Assembly (NCBI GenBank): GCA_021413675.1
Contig: JAIOQA010000409.1
Span: 29,981 to 93,980 of the forward strand
Direction: 5' to 3'
DNA from: Deltaproteobacteria bacterium
Lineage (GTDB): Bacteria > Myxococcota_A > Polyangia > Haliangiales > Haliangiaceae
Length of the DNA: 64,000 nucleotides
Shown here in pieces: positions 1 to 6,634 of the stretch. The position numbers and the translations under genes were made by a program. The notes below the pieces were generated by a model. The model saw only the letters and a program-made list of their open reading frames with translations, was not told the origin of the DNA and did not search any database. How positions within the stretch are numbered: the stretch's first letter is position 1; each line of letters begins with the position of its first letter.

Positions 1-269
1 CGATCGGCGACGGCGGCGGAATGGATGACGGATCGATCTCGCGGGTGCCCGAGTCACGCGTCGGGCGCGCCGGCAAGCTCGCGGTCAGCGTGCGCCGTCC
101 GGGCGCGGGCGCGACAGTATCGGAGCCCGGGTCCGAGTGGTCCAGCCGGTTGCGGAATCGGGACATGTAGCGGCGGGATAGAGCAACCCGCGTGCCGTCA
201 GCCTGGCGCGTGAATCCAGGGAGTTGTGGGATGCGCGCGCGGGGTGCCGCAGCGGCATGCCGCTGGTGA

Positions 270-1460
270 TCAAGGCTGGTTCTTCACCGCGAACATCACG
301 TTGCCGAAACCCGCGGCGCGCGCGGACTCGAGCACTCGCGCGACAGCGCCCGCCGGCGCCGAGCGGTCGGCCATGATGATCAGCGTGCCATCGCCCGGTG
401 CGCCCGGCCGCGCGCCCAGCGCGGTGGTCAGCGCGCCGATCGTCCCGGTCGCGGGGAGCGACGCGAGCGTGGCCAGCTCGACGTCATCGAGCGAGATCGC
501 GCGGGTCGACACGACCACGATCGGCGCGCGCGACAGCGGCGCTCGCGGCGACGGCGCGACCGATGCCGCGCCTGGCGCGGGCAACGGCGCACGCGACGGG
601 GCGGCGCTCGCCACCGGCGGTGACGGACAGGCAGACGGCGCCTCGACCGGCGCGACCCGCGCCGCCGCCGGCGGGTTCGTGTCGACGCCGACGCTCGTGT
701 AGCCGGAGCCATAGGCCGCGTCCATCACCGCGACCACGTCGGCGTAGGTGCTCGAGGGGGTGGCGGCGATCGACACCGCGTCGCTGCAGCCCTGGCTCCG
801 GAGCGCGCGCAGCTCGGCGCCGAGCGCCGCGCCGTCGATCGCCCCAGCGCACCGCGCGAGCGCGCGCGGCGCACCGGCGCCGCCATCGATCAGCGCGCCG
901 CTCGCGGTGATCGCGACCGTCACGGTTGCGTCCGGATCGCAGCCGGCCAGCTGCGGCAGCGAGGCCACCCGCGGCGACGGCGTGAGCTCGATCGGCGCGA
1001 CCATCTGCGCGTGCGCCCGGGCCCGCGCCCGCGCGGTCACGGTCTCGACGCGCGACGGACCGAGATCGTGCGTCAGGATGCGGGCGTCGAGCTCGGCCCA
1101 GCCCTGCGCGTCGATCGGCCCACCGGCGCACGCCGGCCCCGCGCCTTCCAGCGATCCACAGTAGGCGTCGCGGCACGCCGCCGCCGCGTCCGCGTCGAGC
1201 TCGAGCAGCCCGACCCTGTTCGCGCGGACCCAGGCGTCGCGACACGTCGGCTGCGCGAACAGCTGCGCGCACGCGGACACCGTCCCCGCGCGTCCCGCCC
1301 CGAGCGCATCCGCGCGATCCAGCGCCGCGCCGCACGCGCGGACCACGCCGTCGAGATCGGCGCCGCCACCGTCTCCGGCCACCGACGCCGGCGCCCGCGC
1401 AGGCCTCGCGCAGCTGGCGAGGACGAGACATGCACCGATCGCGACGACGAGCTTGCTCAT
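270..1460 (-). CDS. Lipoprotein with two ExbD/TolR-like periplasmic domains
   Basis: This 396-residue protein begins with a signal peptide and lipobox (LVLASC), so it is probably a lipoprotein. I chose the internal ATG at 1460 because it starts exactly at the signal peptide; the frame stays open 108 bases further upstream. After a cysteine-rich region come two segments that look like the periplasmic part of ExbD/TolR. The first, around residues 195-280, includes TPSSTYADVVAVMDAAYGSG. The second is the last 90 residues, where a residue stretch like VARVLESARAAGFGNV follows a beta strand. An Ala/Pro-rich linker separates them. ExbD proteins normally have one N-terminal transmembrane helix; here that is replaced by a lipid anchor. 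No ExbB or TolQ gene is adjacent. The domain assignment is by eye; a generic secreted protein is the alternative. Confidence 0.7.
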   Translation of the reverse strand: MSKLVVAIGACLVLASCARPARAPASVAGDGGGADLDGVVRACGAALDRADALGAGRAGTVSACAQLFAQPTCRDAWVRANRVGLLELDADAAAACRDAYCGSLEGAGPACAGGPIDAQGWAELDARILTHDLGPSRVETVTARARARAHAQMVAPIELTPSPRVASLPQLAGCDPDATVTVAITASGALIDGGAGAPRALARCAGAIDGAALGAELRALRSQGCSDAVSIAATPSSTYADVVAVMDAAYGSGYTSVGVDTNPPAAARVAPVEAPSACPSPPVASAAPSRAPLPAPGAASVAPSPRAPLSRAPIVVVSTRAISLDDVELATLASLPATGTIGALTTALGARPGAPGDGTLIIMADRSAPAGAVARVLESARAAGFGNVMFAVKNQP

Positions 1461-1572
1461 AGGGGTCGAGACACGATGATGCGCGCTCGGTTCCGCCGCC
1501 CGCACGGCAAAGTCGCGCGGGCCGCGCGAACCAAGGTCGCCGCGCGGATCCCGCGATTCCGCTGACACCCTG

Positions 1573-2133
1573 TCAGACGTGCGGCGCGAACCGCCGGACC
1601 CACGCGACGAACGCCACGCCGAACGCGCGCAGCAGCTCGCGGGTCGACTCGTCGGTGAGGTTGCCCGCGGCGTCGAACCGCTCGTGCGAGCGCGGGATGA
1701 TCACCTCGGGCTGCCCGAGCACCGGCGAGTCCGTGTAGACGAAGATCTGGCGCAGGTGGTACTGCGCGCGCATCGAGCCGCTGATGCCGACCGACGCGCC
1801 GACCACGCCGATCGGTTTGCGACGCAGCGGCGAGGTCGCCGGCGGGCGCGTCGCCCAGTCGATCGCGTTCTTCATGACGCCCGGCACGCTGTAGTTGAAC
1901 TCCGGCGTCGCGATGATGAGCCCGTCGGCCGAGGCGATCGCCTGCTTCCAGTGCGTGACCGGCTCCGGATCGTCCTTCAGGTCGGAGTTGAAGTGCGGCA
2001 GGTCGCCCATGCGATCGTAGATCGTGAGCGAGGCATCGTCGGGGAGGACCTCGCCGATCGCGCGCAGGAGCGCGCGATTGACGGAGGCCTTGCGCAGGCT
2101 CCCGGCGAGGCCGAGCAAGCGGACGGGCGGCAT
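1573..2133 (-). CDS. NADPH-dependent FMN reductase (ChrR/YieF-like)
   Basis: A 186-residue flavodoxin-fold reductase of the NADPH-dependent FMN reductase family, whose members reduce quinones, chromate or flavins in the cytoplasm. The N-terminal phosphate-binding loop LAGSLRKASVNRAL and the motif TPEFNYSVPGVMKNAIDW, which packs against the flavin ring, are both intact. The length is normal for the family. The start is supported by a TAGAGT hexamer six bases upstream with no Shine-Dalgarno, suggesting a leaderless message. It is divergent from the peroxiredoxin, which fits a small redox-defence neighbourhood. The physiological substrate cannot be read from the sequence. Confidence 0.9.
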   Translation of the reverse strand: MPPVRLLGLAGSLRKASVNRALLRAIGEVLPDDASLTIYDRMGDLPHFNSDLKDDPEPVTHWKQAIASADGLIIATPEFNYSVPGVMKNAIDWATRPPATSPLRRKPIGVVGASVGISGSMRAQYHLRQIFVYTDSPVLGQPEVIIPRSHERFDAAGNLTDESTRELLRAFGVAFVAWVRRFAPHV

Positions 2134-2139
2134 CCGGGC

Positions 2140-2145
2140 ACTCTA
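2140..2145 (-). promoter_or_regulatory. Putative -10 box of FMN reductase, leaderless type
   Basis: TAGAGT on the minus strand ends six bases before the ATG at 2133, placing transcription start at or next to the start codon. No Shine-Dalgarno is present. It matches the TAnnnT pattern seen before many first genes in this window. Confidence 0.5.
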
Positions 2146-2232
2146 CTAAAGACCGGTCGCGCCTGCGCGCGTGGCCGGCGCAAGCGAACGCGCCTCGGCG
2201 CGCCGTCGGCGTGGCGATCGCCCGCCCGGTGC

Positions 2233-2238
2233 TACCCT
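2233..2238 (+). promoter_or_regulatory. Putative -10 box of bcp, leaderless type
   Basis: TACCCT ends six bases before the ATG at 2245. No ribosome-binding site lies between them, so the transcript would start at about the A of ATG. Confidence 0.5.
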
Positions 2239-2244
2239 GCGCGC

Positions 2245-2697
2245 ATGCAGATCGGCGAGACCGCGCCCGACTTCGAGCTCCCCGCCAACGGTGGACGCAC
2301 CGTCCGCCTCTCCGACTACCGCGGCAAGCAGACCGTGGTGCTCTACTTCTACCCGGCCGACGAGACGCCGGGCTGCAAGATCGAGGCGTGCGCGTTCCGC
2401 GACGACTACGAGGACTTCAAGGCCGCCGGGGCCGAGGTCATCGGCGTCAGCGACGACGACGTGAAGTCGCACGAGAGCTTCGCCTCGAACCACCGCCTGC
2501 CGTTCGTGCTGGTCTCCGATACCGACGGCAAGCTGCGCGGGCAGTACGGCGTGAAGGGCAACCTGTTCGGCATGCTCAAGGGCCGCGTCACGTTCGTGAT
2601 CGACAAGCAGGGCGTGATCCGCAACCGCTTCGTCTCGCAGATCCGCTTCAAGGAGCACGTCGCGAGCGCGCTGGCGCTGGTCAAGCAGCTCGGCTAA
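2245..2697 (+). CDS. bcp: Thioredoxin-dependent peroxiredoxin Bcp
   Basis: A 150-residue peroxiredoxin of the Bcp/PrxQ type, which reduces hydroperoxides at a peroxidatic cysteine and is recycled by thioredoxin. The motif FYPADETPGCKIEACAF holds the peroxidatic Cys (TPGC) and, five residues later, the resolving Cys, which is the E. coli Bcp arrangement. The downstream VTFVIDKQGVIR strand is typical of the family. The frame is open far upstream, but the family length and the TACCCT box fix the start at 2245. An MBL hydrolase gene begins five bases after the stop and MsrA follows, so oxidative-damage repair is a plausible shared theme. Confidence 0.95.
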   Translation: MQIGETAPDFELPANGGRTVRLSDYRGKQTVVLYFYPADETPGCKIEACAFRDDYEDFKAAGAEVIGVSDDDVKSHESFASNHRLPFVLVSDTDGKLRGQYGVKGNLFGMLKGRVTFVIDKQGVIRNRFVSQIRFKEHVASALALVKQLG

Positions 2698-2702
2698 CGC
2701 CC

Positions 2703-3464
2703 ATGCGGATCCCCGAGGGGCTCGAGGTCATCGCGCTCGGCGTCGGCGACGCCTTCAGCGCGCGCAGCTACTCGTCCTGCCTCGCGGTCGGCGCGCCCGA
2801 CGGCGCGGGCGGCGCGGCCTGGCTGCTCGTCGACTGCCCGCACCCGATCCGCAAGATCCTGCGCGAGTCGACCGGCGGCACCCTCGACGTCGGCGACTTC
2901 ACCGCGTGCGTGGTCACGCACCTCCACGCCGACCACGCGTCGGGCCTCGAGGGCTACGGCTACTTCGCGTGGTTCGCGCTGCACCGGCCCGCGCACCTGG
3001 TCGCGCATCCGACGGTCACCGCGCGGCTCTGGGACGGCCACCTCGCCGCTGGCATGGAAGATCTGCTGCAGCAGGACGGCGACGTCCACCACCACGGCCT
3101 CGACGACTACTTCGCGATCACCCCGCTCGACCTCGCCGCGCCGATCACCGTCGGGCCGTTCACGATCGCGTGCCGCCGCACGATCCACCACATCCCGACC
3201 ACCGCCCTGACGATCACCGCCGCCGGCCGCACGCTCGCGTACAGCGCTGACACCGCGTTCGACCCGACGCTCATCGACTGGTTGTCCGTCGGTGATCTGA
3301 TCATCCACGAGACCAACCTCGGCGTGCACACGCCCTACGCGAAGCTCGCGGCCCTGCCCGAGGCGCTGCGCGCGCGCATGCGGCTCATCCACTATCCGGA
3401 CGACTTTCCCGAGGAACATCAGGCGATCGCGCGATTGCGCCAGGGCGAGGTCGTCCGCATCTGA
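2703..3464 (+). CDS. MBL-fold metallo-hydrolase
   Basis: A 253-residue metallo-beta-lactamase-fold protein. The zinc-binding signature THLHADHASG (HxHxDH) is near residue 78, and a later SADTAFD gives the bridging aspartate. An HHIPTTALTI strand and IHETNLGVH lie between and after these. The layout resembles the RNase Z / phosphodiesterase-like branch more than true beta-lactamases. It starts five bases after the bcp stop and is probably cotranscribed with it. There is no signal peptide, so it should be cytoplasmic. The substrate is unknown. Confidence 0.85.
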   Translation: MRIPEGLEVIALGVGDAFSARSYSSCLAVGAPDGAGGAAWLLVDCPHPIRKILRESTGGTLDVGDFTACVVTHLHADHASGLEGYGYFAWFALHRPAHLVAHPTVTARLWDGHLAAGMEDLLQQDGDVHHHGLDDYFAITPLDLAAPITVGPFTIACRRTIHHIPTTALTITAAGRTLAYSADTAFDPTLIDWLSVGDLIIHETNLGVHTPYAKLAALPEALRARMRLIHYPDDFPEEHQAIARLRQGEVVRI

Positions 3465-3487
3465 GTAACCAAACGGCGGTCGTGGAG

Positions 3488-3493
3488 TAGGCT
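3488..3493 (+). promoter_or_regulatory. Putative -10 box of msrA, leaderless type
   Basis: TAGGCT ends five bases before the ATG at 3499, with no Shine-Dalgarno between. Confidence 0.5.
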
Positions 3494-3498
3494 TTCCC

Positions 3499-4158
3499 AT
3501 GCGCTTCTTCACCGATCCCCGCAAGCTGCGCGTCCCCACGGCCGCCGAGGCCCTGCCCGGTCGATCGACCCCGATCCCGGTGCCCGAGCGTCACTTCGTC
3601 AACGGCAACCGCATCGTCCCGCCGTTCCCCGCCGGCATGGCCAAGGCGGTGTTCGCGATGGGCTGCTTCTGGGGCGCCGAGCGCAAGTTCTGGCAGGTGC
3701 CCGGCGTGTACGCGACCGCGGTCGGCTACATCAACGGCACCACGCCCAACCCGACCTACGAGGAGGTGTGCTCCGGACGCACCGGCCACACCGAGGCGGT
3801 GCTGGTGATCTACGACCCGGACGCGGTCAGCTACGAGGCGCTCCTGCGCACGTTCTGGGAGAGCCACGATCCGACCCAGGGCATGCGCCAGGGCAACGAC
3901 GTCGGCACCCAGTACCGCTCGGGCATCTACACGAGCGACGCGGCCCAGGCGACGGCGGCCGCCGCGTCGAAGATCGCGTACGACGAGCGGCTGCGCGCCG
4001 CGGGCCACGAGCCGATCACCACCGAGATCACCGCGGCGCCGACCTTCTACTACGCCGAGGACTACCACCAGCAGTACCTGGGCAAGAACCCCAACGGCTA
4101 CTGCGGTCTCGGCGGCACCGGCGTGAGCTGCCCGATCGGGCTCGGCGCGAGCGCGTAG
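3499..4158 (+). CDS. msrA: Peptide-methionine (S)-S-oxide reductase MsrA
   Basis: A 219-residue MsrA, which reduces methionine S-sulfoxide in proteins using thioredoxin. The active-site motif GCFWGAERKFW with the catalytic Cys is near residue 55, after an N-terminal extension of about 45 residues of the kind found in longer MsrA proteins. YINGTTPNPTYEEVCSGRTG and the YHQQYLGKNPNGYCG tail are canonical, and the C-terminal GYCG and SCP cysteines are candidates for resolving cysteines. A leaderless-type TAGGCT box precedes the ATG. It converges on the MAPEG gene, leaving only two bases between the stops. Confidence 0.96.
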   Translation: MRFFTDPRKLRVPTAAEALPGRSTPIPVPERHFVNGNRIVPPFPAGMAKAVFAMGCFWGAERKFWQVPGVYATAVGYINGTTPNPTYEEVCSGRTGHTEAVLVIYDPDAVSYEALLRTFWESHDPTQGMRQGNDVGTQYRSGIYTSDAAQATAAAASKIAYDERLRAAGHEPITTEITAAPTFYYAEDYHQQYLGKNPNGYCGLGGTGVSCPIGLGASA

Positions 4159-4160
4159 CG

Positions 4161-4544
4161 CTACAGCGCGGCGACCAGCATCAGCGCGCAGCCGGCCACG
4201 CCGGTCGCCCACGCCGCGGTCCGCGCGTACTTGATGCCGCTCAGGTACAGCGGCCAGTACACGACGCGGGCCCAGAAGAACACGCGCGCGCCGAGCACGA
4301 CCCGATCGTGATCGGCCGCGCCGTGCGCCGCGACCACCACCGCGGTGAACAGGATCATGTTCTCGAGCATGTTCTTGGCGGCGCGGTCGGCGCGCCCGGC
4401 CAGCGGCGACGCCTCGGGCATCGCCTCGCGGTTGCCGAACGCGAGCATCACGTCGCCCTTCGCGCGCAGCATGCTCGCGACCAGGATCATCACCCAGGTC
4501 AGGAGCGCGGAGTACGCGAGCAAGCGCAGGTCGGGCGTCATCAT
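4161..4544 (-). CDS. MAPEG family membrane protein
   Basis: A 127-residue integral membrane protein with about four hydrophobic helices. It fits the MAPEG family (membrane-associated eicosanoid/glutathione metabolism proteins). Supporting motifs are NREAMPEASPLAGRADRAAKNMLEN in the loop after the first helix (positions about 38-62) and the polar RVVYWPLYLSGI segment. Bacterial members are poorly characterised; some act on glutathione conjugates. The start is backed by a near-perfect TATAGT box six bases upstream. Confidence 0.85.
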   Translation of the reverse strand: MMTPDLRLLAYSALLTWVMILVASMLRAKGDVMLAFGNREAMPEASPLAGRADRAAKNMLENMILFTAVVVAAHGAADHDRVVLGARVFFWARVVYWPLYLSGIKYARTAAWATGVAGCALMLVAAL

Positions 4545-4550
4545 GCGGCG

Positions 4551-4556
4551 ACTATA
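4551..4556 (-). promoter_or_regulatory. Putative -10 box of MAPEG gene, leaderless type
   Basis: TATAGT on the minus strand ends six bases before the ATG at 4544. This is the member of the series closest to TATAAT. Confidence 0.6.
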
Positions 4557-4568
4557 GGCCCACGCAGA

Positions 4569-5735
4569 TCACCAGCGCAGCGCCCCGCGCGCCCACTGAT
4601 GCGCGGCGCCCCGGTGGATCGCGGCGTAGATGCGATCGCGAAGCGCGTTGGCGTCGTCGGTGGTCAGCGTGCGCTCGAGATCGCGCAGCGTGACGCGGAC
4701 GAGCAGGTTGCGCTGCCCGGGCGACATCCCGAGGCGCGCGCGCGCCGCGGCGGGCAAGCCATCGTGCGGCGTGTCGGACAGGATCTCGACCGCCTCGACG
4801 GCATCGGCGCGATCGCCGAGCGCGGCGCGCACGCGGTCGCCGAGATCCTCGGCGGTGTCGTCGGCGTCGACCGCGATCGACAGATCGCGCCAGGCCGGCG
4901 GCATCATCGACACCGGGCGGTACGGCGTGAGGTCGGCGAGCTGCCCGGCGATGCGCGGATCGCGCGCGCGCAGGAGCCGGATGTCGGGCAGGCCCTTGCG
5001 CAGCATCACCAGGCGATCGAGCCCGAGGCCCAGCGCGAGCCCGGTCGCGTCGCCGAGCCCGGCGTCGGCGAGCACGCGCGGAGACGCCAGGCCGCCCTCG
5101 CCGATCTCGAGCCACGCGCCGTCGAGCTCGACGTCGACCTGCACGCCGTCCTCGGTGTACGGGTGCGCGGTCGCGGTGGTGCGATGGCGCGCGCCGGGCA
5201 GCGCGGCCGCCACGATCGCGGCGAGCTGCGCGTCGAGATCCGCGCGCGTGAGCGGCGCGCCGCGGCGGATGCGCCAGAGGTCGACCTGGTGCGGCTCGCC
5301 GACGTGGTGGCGATCGAGCGTGTCGCGGCGATAGACCAGGCCGGGCACCGCGAGCAGCACGTCGGTCCACGATGGATCGGCGGCGAGCGCATCGAGCAGC
5401 GGCGGGATCGCTGCCGAGGTCTGCGAGCGCAGCAGCACGCCCGGCCCGAGCCAGCGGGTGTAGCGCGCGTCGCGGGCGACCCCATCGGCGGGGTAGTAGA
5501 GGCGATCGTAGTTGTCGCGCGCGGTGACGATCGGCCCTGGCCGGTGGATCTGGATCGCGGCGCCGGGCGCGGCGACGGCGAGGATGGCGTCGAGGAGGCG
5601 CTGCATCGCATGCGGGCCGTGCGCCGGATCGGCGAGGTCGCGCACCGCGAGGGCGGCCTGGAGCTGGGAGGCGGAGATCGGAGCGGGGGCAGACGTGCGC
5701 GCGTGCGACGACGCGCGCGATGGATCGATCGACAT
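4569..5735 (-). CDS. Stand-alone PheS-like class II ligase with FDX-ACB domain
   Basis: A 388-residue paralogue of the phenylalanyl-tRNA synthetase alpha catalytic core fused to a C-terminal ferredoxin-fold anticodon-binding (FDX-ACB) domain, the layout seen in mitochondrial PheRS. Motif 2 region: GVLLRSQTSA and VYRRDTLDRHHVGEPHQVD. Motif 3: GLALGLGLDRLVMLRKGLPD. The FDX-ACB domain fills the last 95 residues. No PheT gene is adjacent, and the motif-2 His of true PheS (RTHTS) is Gln here. I recall relatives named 'PheS-related mystery ligase SrmL', but cannot verify that here. The ATG at 5735 has a GAGG site six bases upstream. The gene has a long structured leader (5781-5871). What it ligates is unknown. 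Confidence 0.85.
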   Translation of the reverse strand: MSIDPSRASSHARTSAPAPISASQLQAALAVRDLADPAHGPHAMQRLLDAILAVAAPGAAIQIHRPGPIVTARDNYDRLYYPADGVARDARYTRWLGPGVLLRSQTSAAIPPLLDALAADPSWTDVLLAVPGLVYRRDTLDRHHVGEPHQVDLWRIRRGAPLTRADLDAQLAAIVAAALPGARHRTTATAHPYTEDGVQVDVELDGAWLEIGEGGLASPRVLADAGLGDATGLALGLGLDRLVMLRKGLPDIRLLRARDPRIAGQLADLTPYRPVSMMPPAWRDLSIAVDADDTAEDLGDRVRAALGDRADAVEAVEILSDTPHDGLPAAARARLGMSPGQRNLLVRVTLRDLERTLTTDDANALRDRIYAAIHRGAAHQWARGALRW

Positions 5736-5780
5736 GACGAACCTCGGAGGCAGAGGGTGTGGCGGGGTGGAGCGGTGACT

Positions 5781-5871
5781 CCCCCGGACCCTCGGCACCG
5801 AAGCGGCGCCGTGACGATGTGCCGAGATCAGCTCACGTCATGCAGCCGCGCCGGACCGCTGGGTCCGGGGG
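5781..5871 (-). ncRNA. Structured leader RNA (three-way junction) of the PheS-like gene
   Basis: Perfect inverted repeats nest here. CCCCCGGACC at 5781-5790 pairs with GGTCCGGGGG at 5862-5871 (P1). Directly inside, CTCGGCAC at 5791-5798 pairs with GTGCCGAG at 5819-5826 (P2). CAGC at 5829-5832 pairs with GCTG at 5858-5861 (P3). The three stems abut with only two unpaired bases, giving a compact three-way junction. A second copy of CCGGACC at 5851-5857 can pair with 5862-5868 instead, so P1 has a mutually exclusive competitor. On the minus strand this lies between a TTGTCC-N17-TATTCG promoter and the ribosome-binding site. A riboswitch-like role is inference. Confidence 0.5.
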
Positions 5872-5906
5872 CCACGAAATCGACGCGACGCGATCAACAC
5901 GATCCA

Positions 5907-5935
5907 CGAATACCAGACCGCCGCTGACCGGACAA
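5907..5935 (-). promoter_or_regulatory. Putative sigma-70 promoter of the PheS-like gene
   Basis: On the minus strand TTGTCC (5935-5930) is followed after exactly 17 bases by TATTCG (5912-5907). Transcription would start near 5900, giving a leader of roughly 165 bases that contains the three-way junction. Confidence 0.45.
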
Positions 5936-5968
5936 GCATCGCGTTCGCGCCGTGGCACCCTTGGATCC

Positions 5969-6325
5969 ATGCGCTGGCTCGCCGCGATCCTGCTCACGAC
6001 CCTGGCCGGCTGCCCGATCTGCAGCGACGGCGAGCTCCGCGTGGTCGGCGGCGCCGATCCGGTCGTCGTCAACGGCGCGCTCGATCTCGAGCTGCACTAC
6101 GGCGACACCGTGCTCGGGCCCGGTCGCTGCGGCGGCTACTGGACCGTCGAGGGGATCGAGGGCGGTGACACGACGGTCGGCACGATCGACACCTGCGGCC
6201 ACTTCGTCGCGCCGGCGACCGCACCCGCGCAGCCCGTGACCATCGCCGCCGCCAGCGATGCGCCCGGCACCTGCGCCGACTGCTGTCCGTACGGATCCCG
6301 GACGGTGATCGTGCTGCAGCCGTAG
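5969..6325 (+). CDS. Small cysteine-rich lipoprotein, function unknown
   Basis: A 118-residue protein with a short signal peptide and lipobox (LTTLAGC). The mature part is beta-rich by appearance and has paired cysteines (CPIC, CGGY, DTCGH, CADCCPYG) that could form disulfides in the periplasm. I recognise no family. The ATG at 5969 has CACCCT seven bases upstream, a one-base variant of the TAnnnT box. It is divergent from the PheS-like gene, and nothing links the two functionally. Confidence 0.7.
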   Translation: MRWLAAILLTTLAGCPICSDGELRVVGGADPVVVNGALDLELHYGDTVLGPGRCGGYWTVEGIEGGDTTVGTIDTCGHFVAPATAPAQPVTIAAASDAPGTCADCCPYGSRTVIVLQP

Positions 6326-6634
6326 TCAGGGCGCGCCGCAGATCAGCCACTGCCCGAGGCGAGCCAGCATGAGCGACCTCCGGATATGGCGAGCACGCCT
6401 GCCCGTCGCGGCGACGACCGGGGACCAACCACCGACGCGGCCTGAGGAGGGCGGGCCGCGTCGGCTGTCGCCGCCGCGACGAGCAGGTGCTCGGGGAGTA
6501 AGAGACCGGGCGAGCCGCAAACGTTGTCCTCTGACACAGAGCGCAACACGCGGCGCGATTGGCATGACCACCGTCGAGCGACCGCCCGGTTTACTCGGCC
6601 GCGGGATCGCGGTACCCCGGTTCAGGGAGGCGAC
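6326..6634 (+). other. Intergenic stretch with one strong hairpin
   Basis: About 300 bases without a credible gene on either strand, between two same-strand lipoprotein genes. It holds the 11-bp perfect hairpin at 6432-6464 described separately and, at its right end, the AGGGAGG ribosome-binding site (6624-6630) of the ceramidase-like gene. I see nothing else. Confidence 0.6.
6432..6464 (+). terminator. Perfect 11-bp hairpin without U-tract
   Basis: CCGACGCGGCC (6432-6442) and GGCCGCGTCGG (6454-6464) are exact reverse complements around an 11-base loop that contains GGAGGG. It lies 107 bases after one stop and 170 bases before the next start. With no T-run it is either a factor-assisted terminator or an RNA element; the direction is unknown. 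Confidence 0.4.

Noticed and set aside
5735..5871. T-box riboswitch in the PheS-like leader
   Set aside because: A stretch GGGGGAGTCACCGC loosely recalls the T-box sequence, but the AGGGTGG-ACCGCG core and specifier layout are not there.
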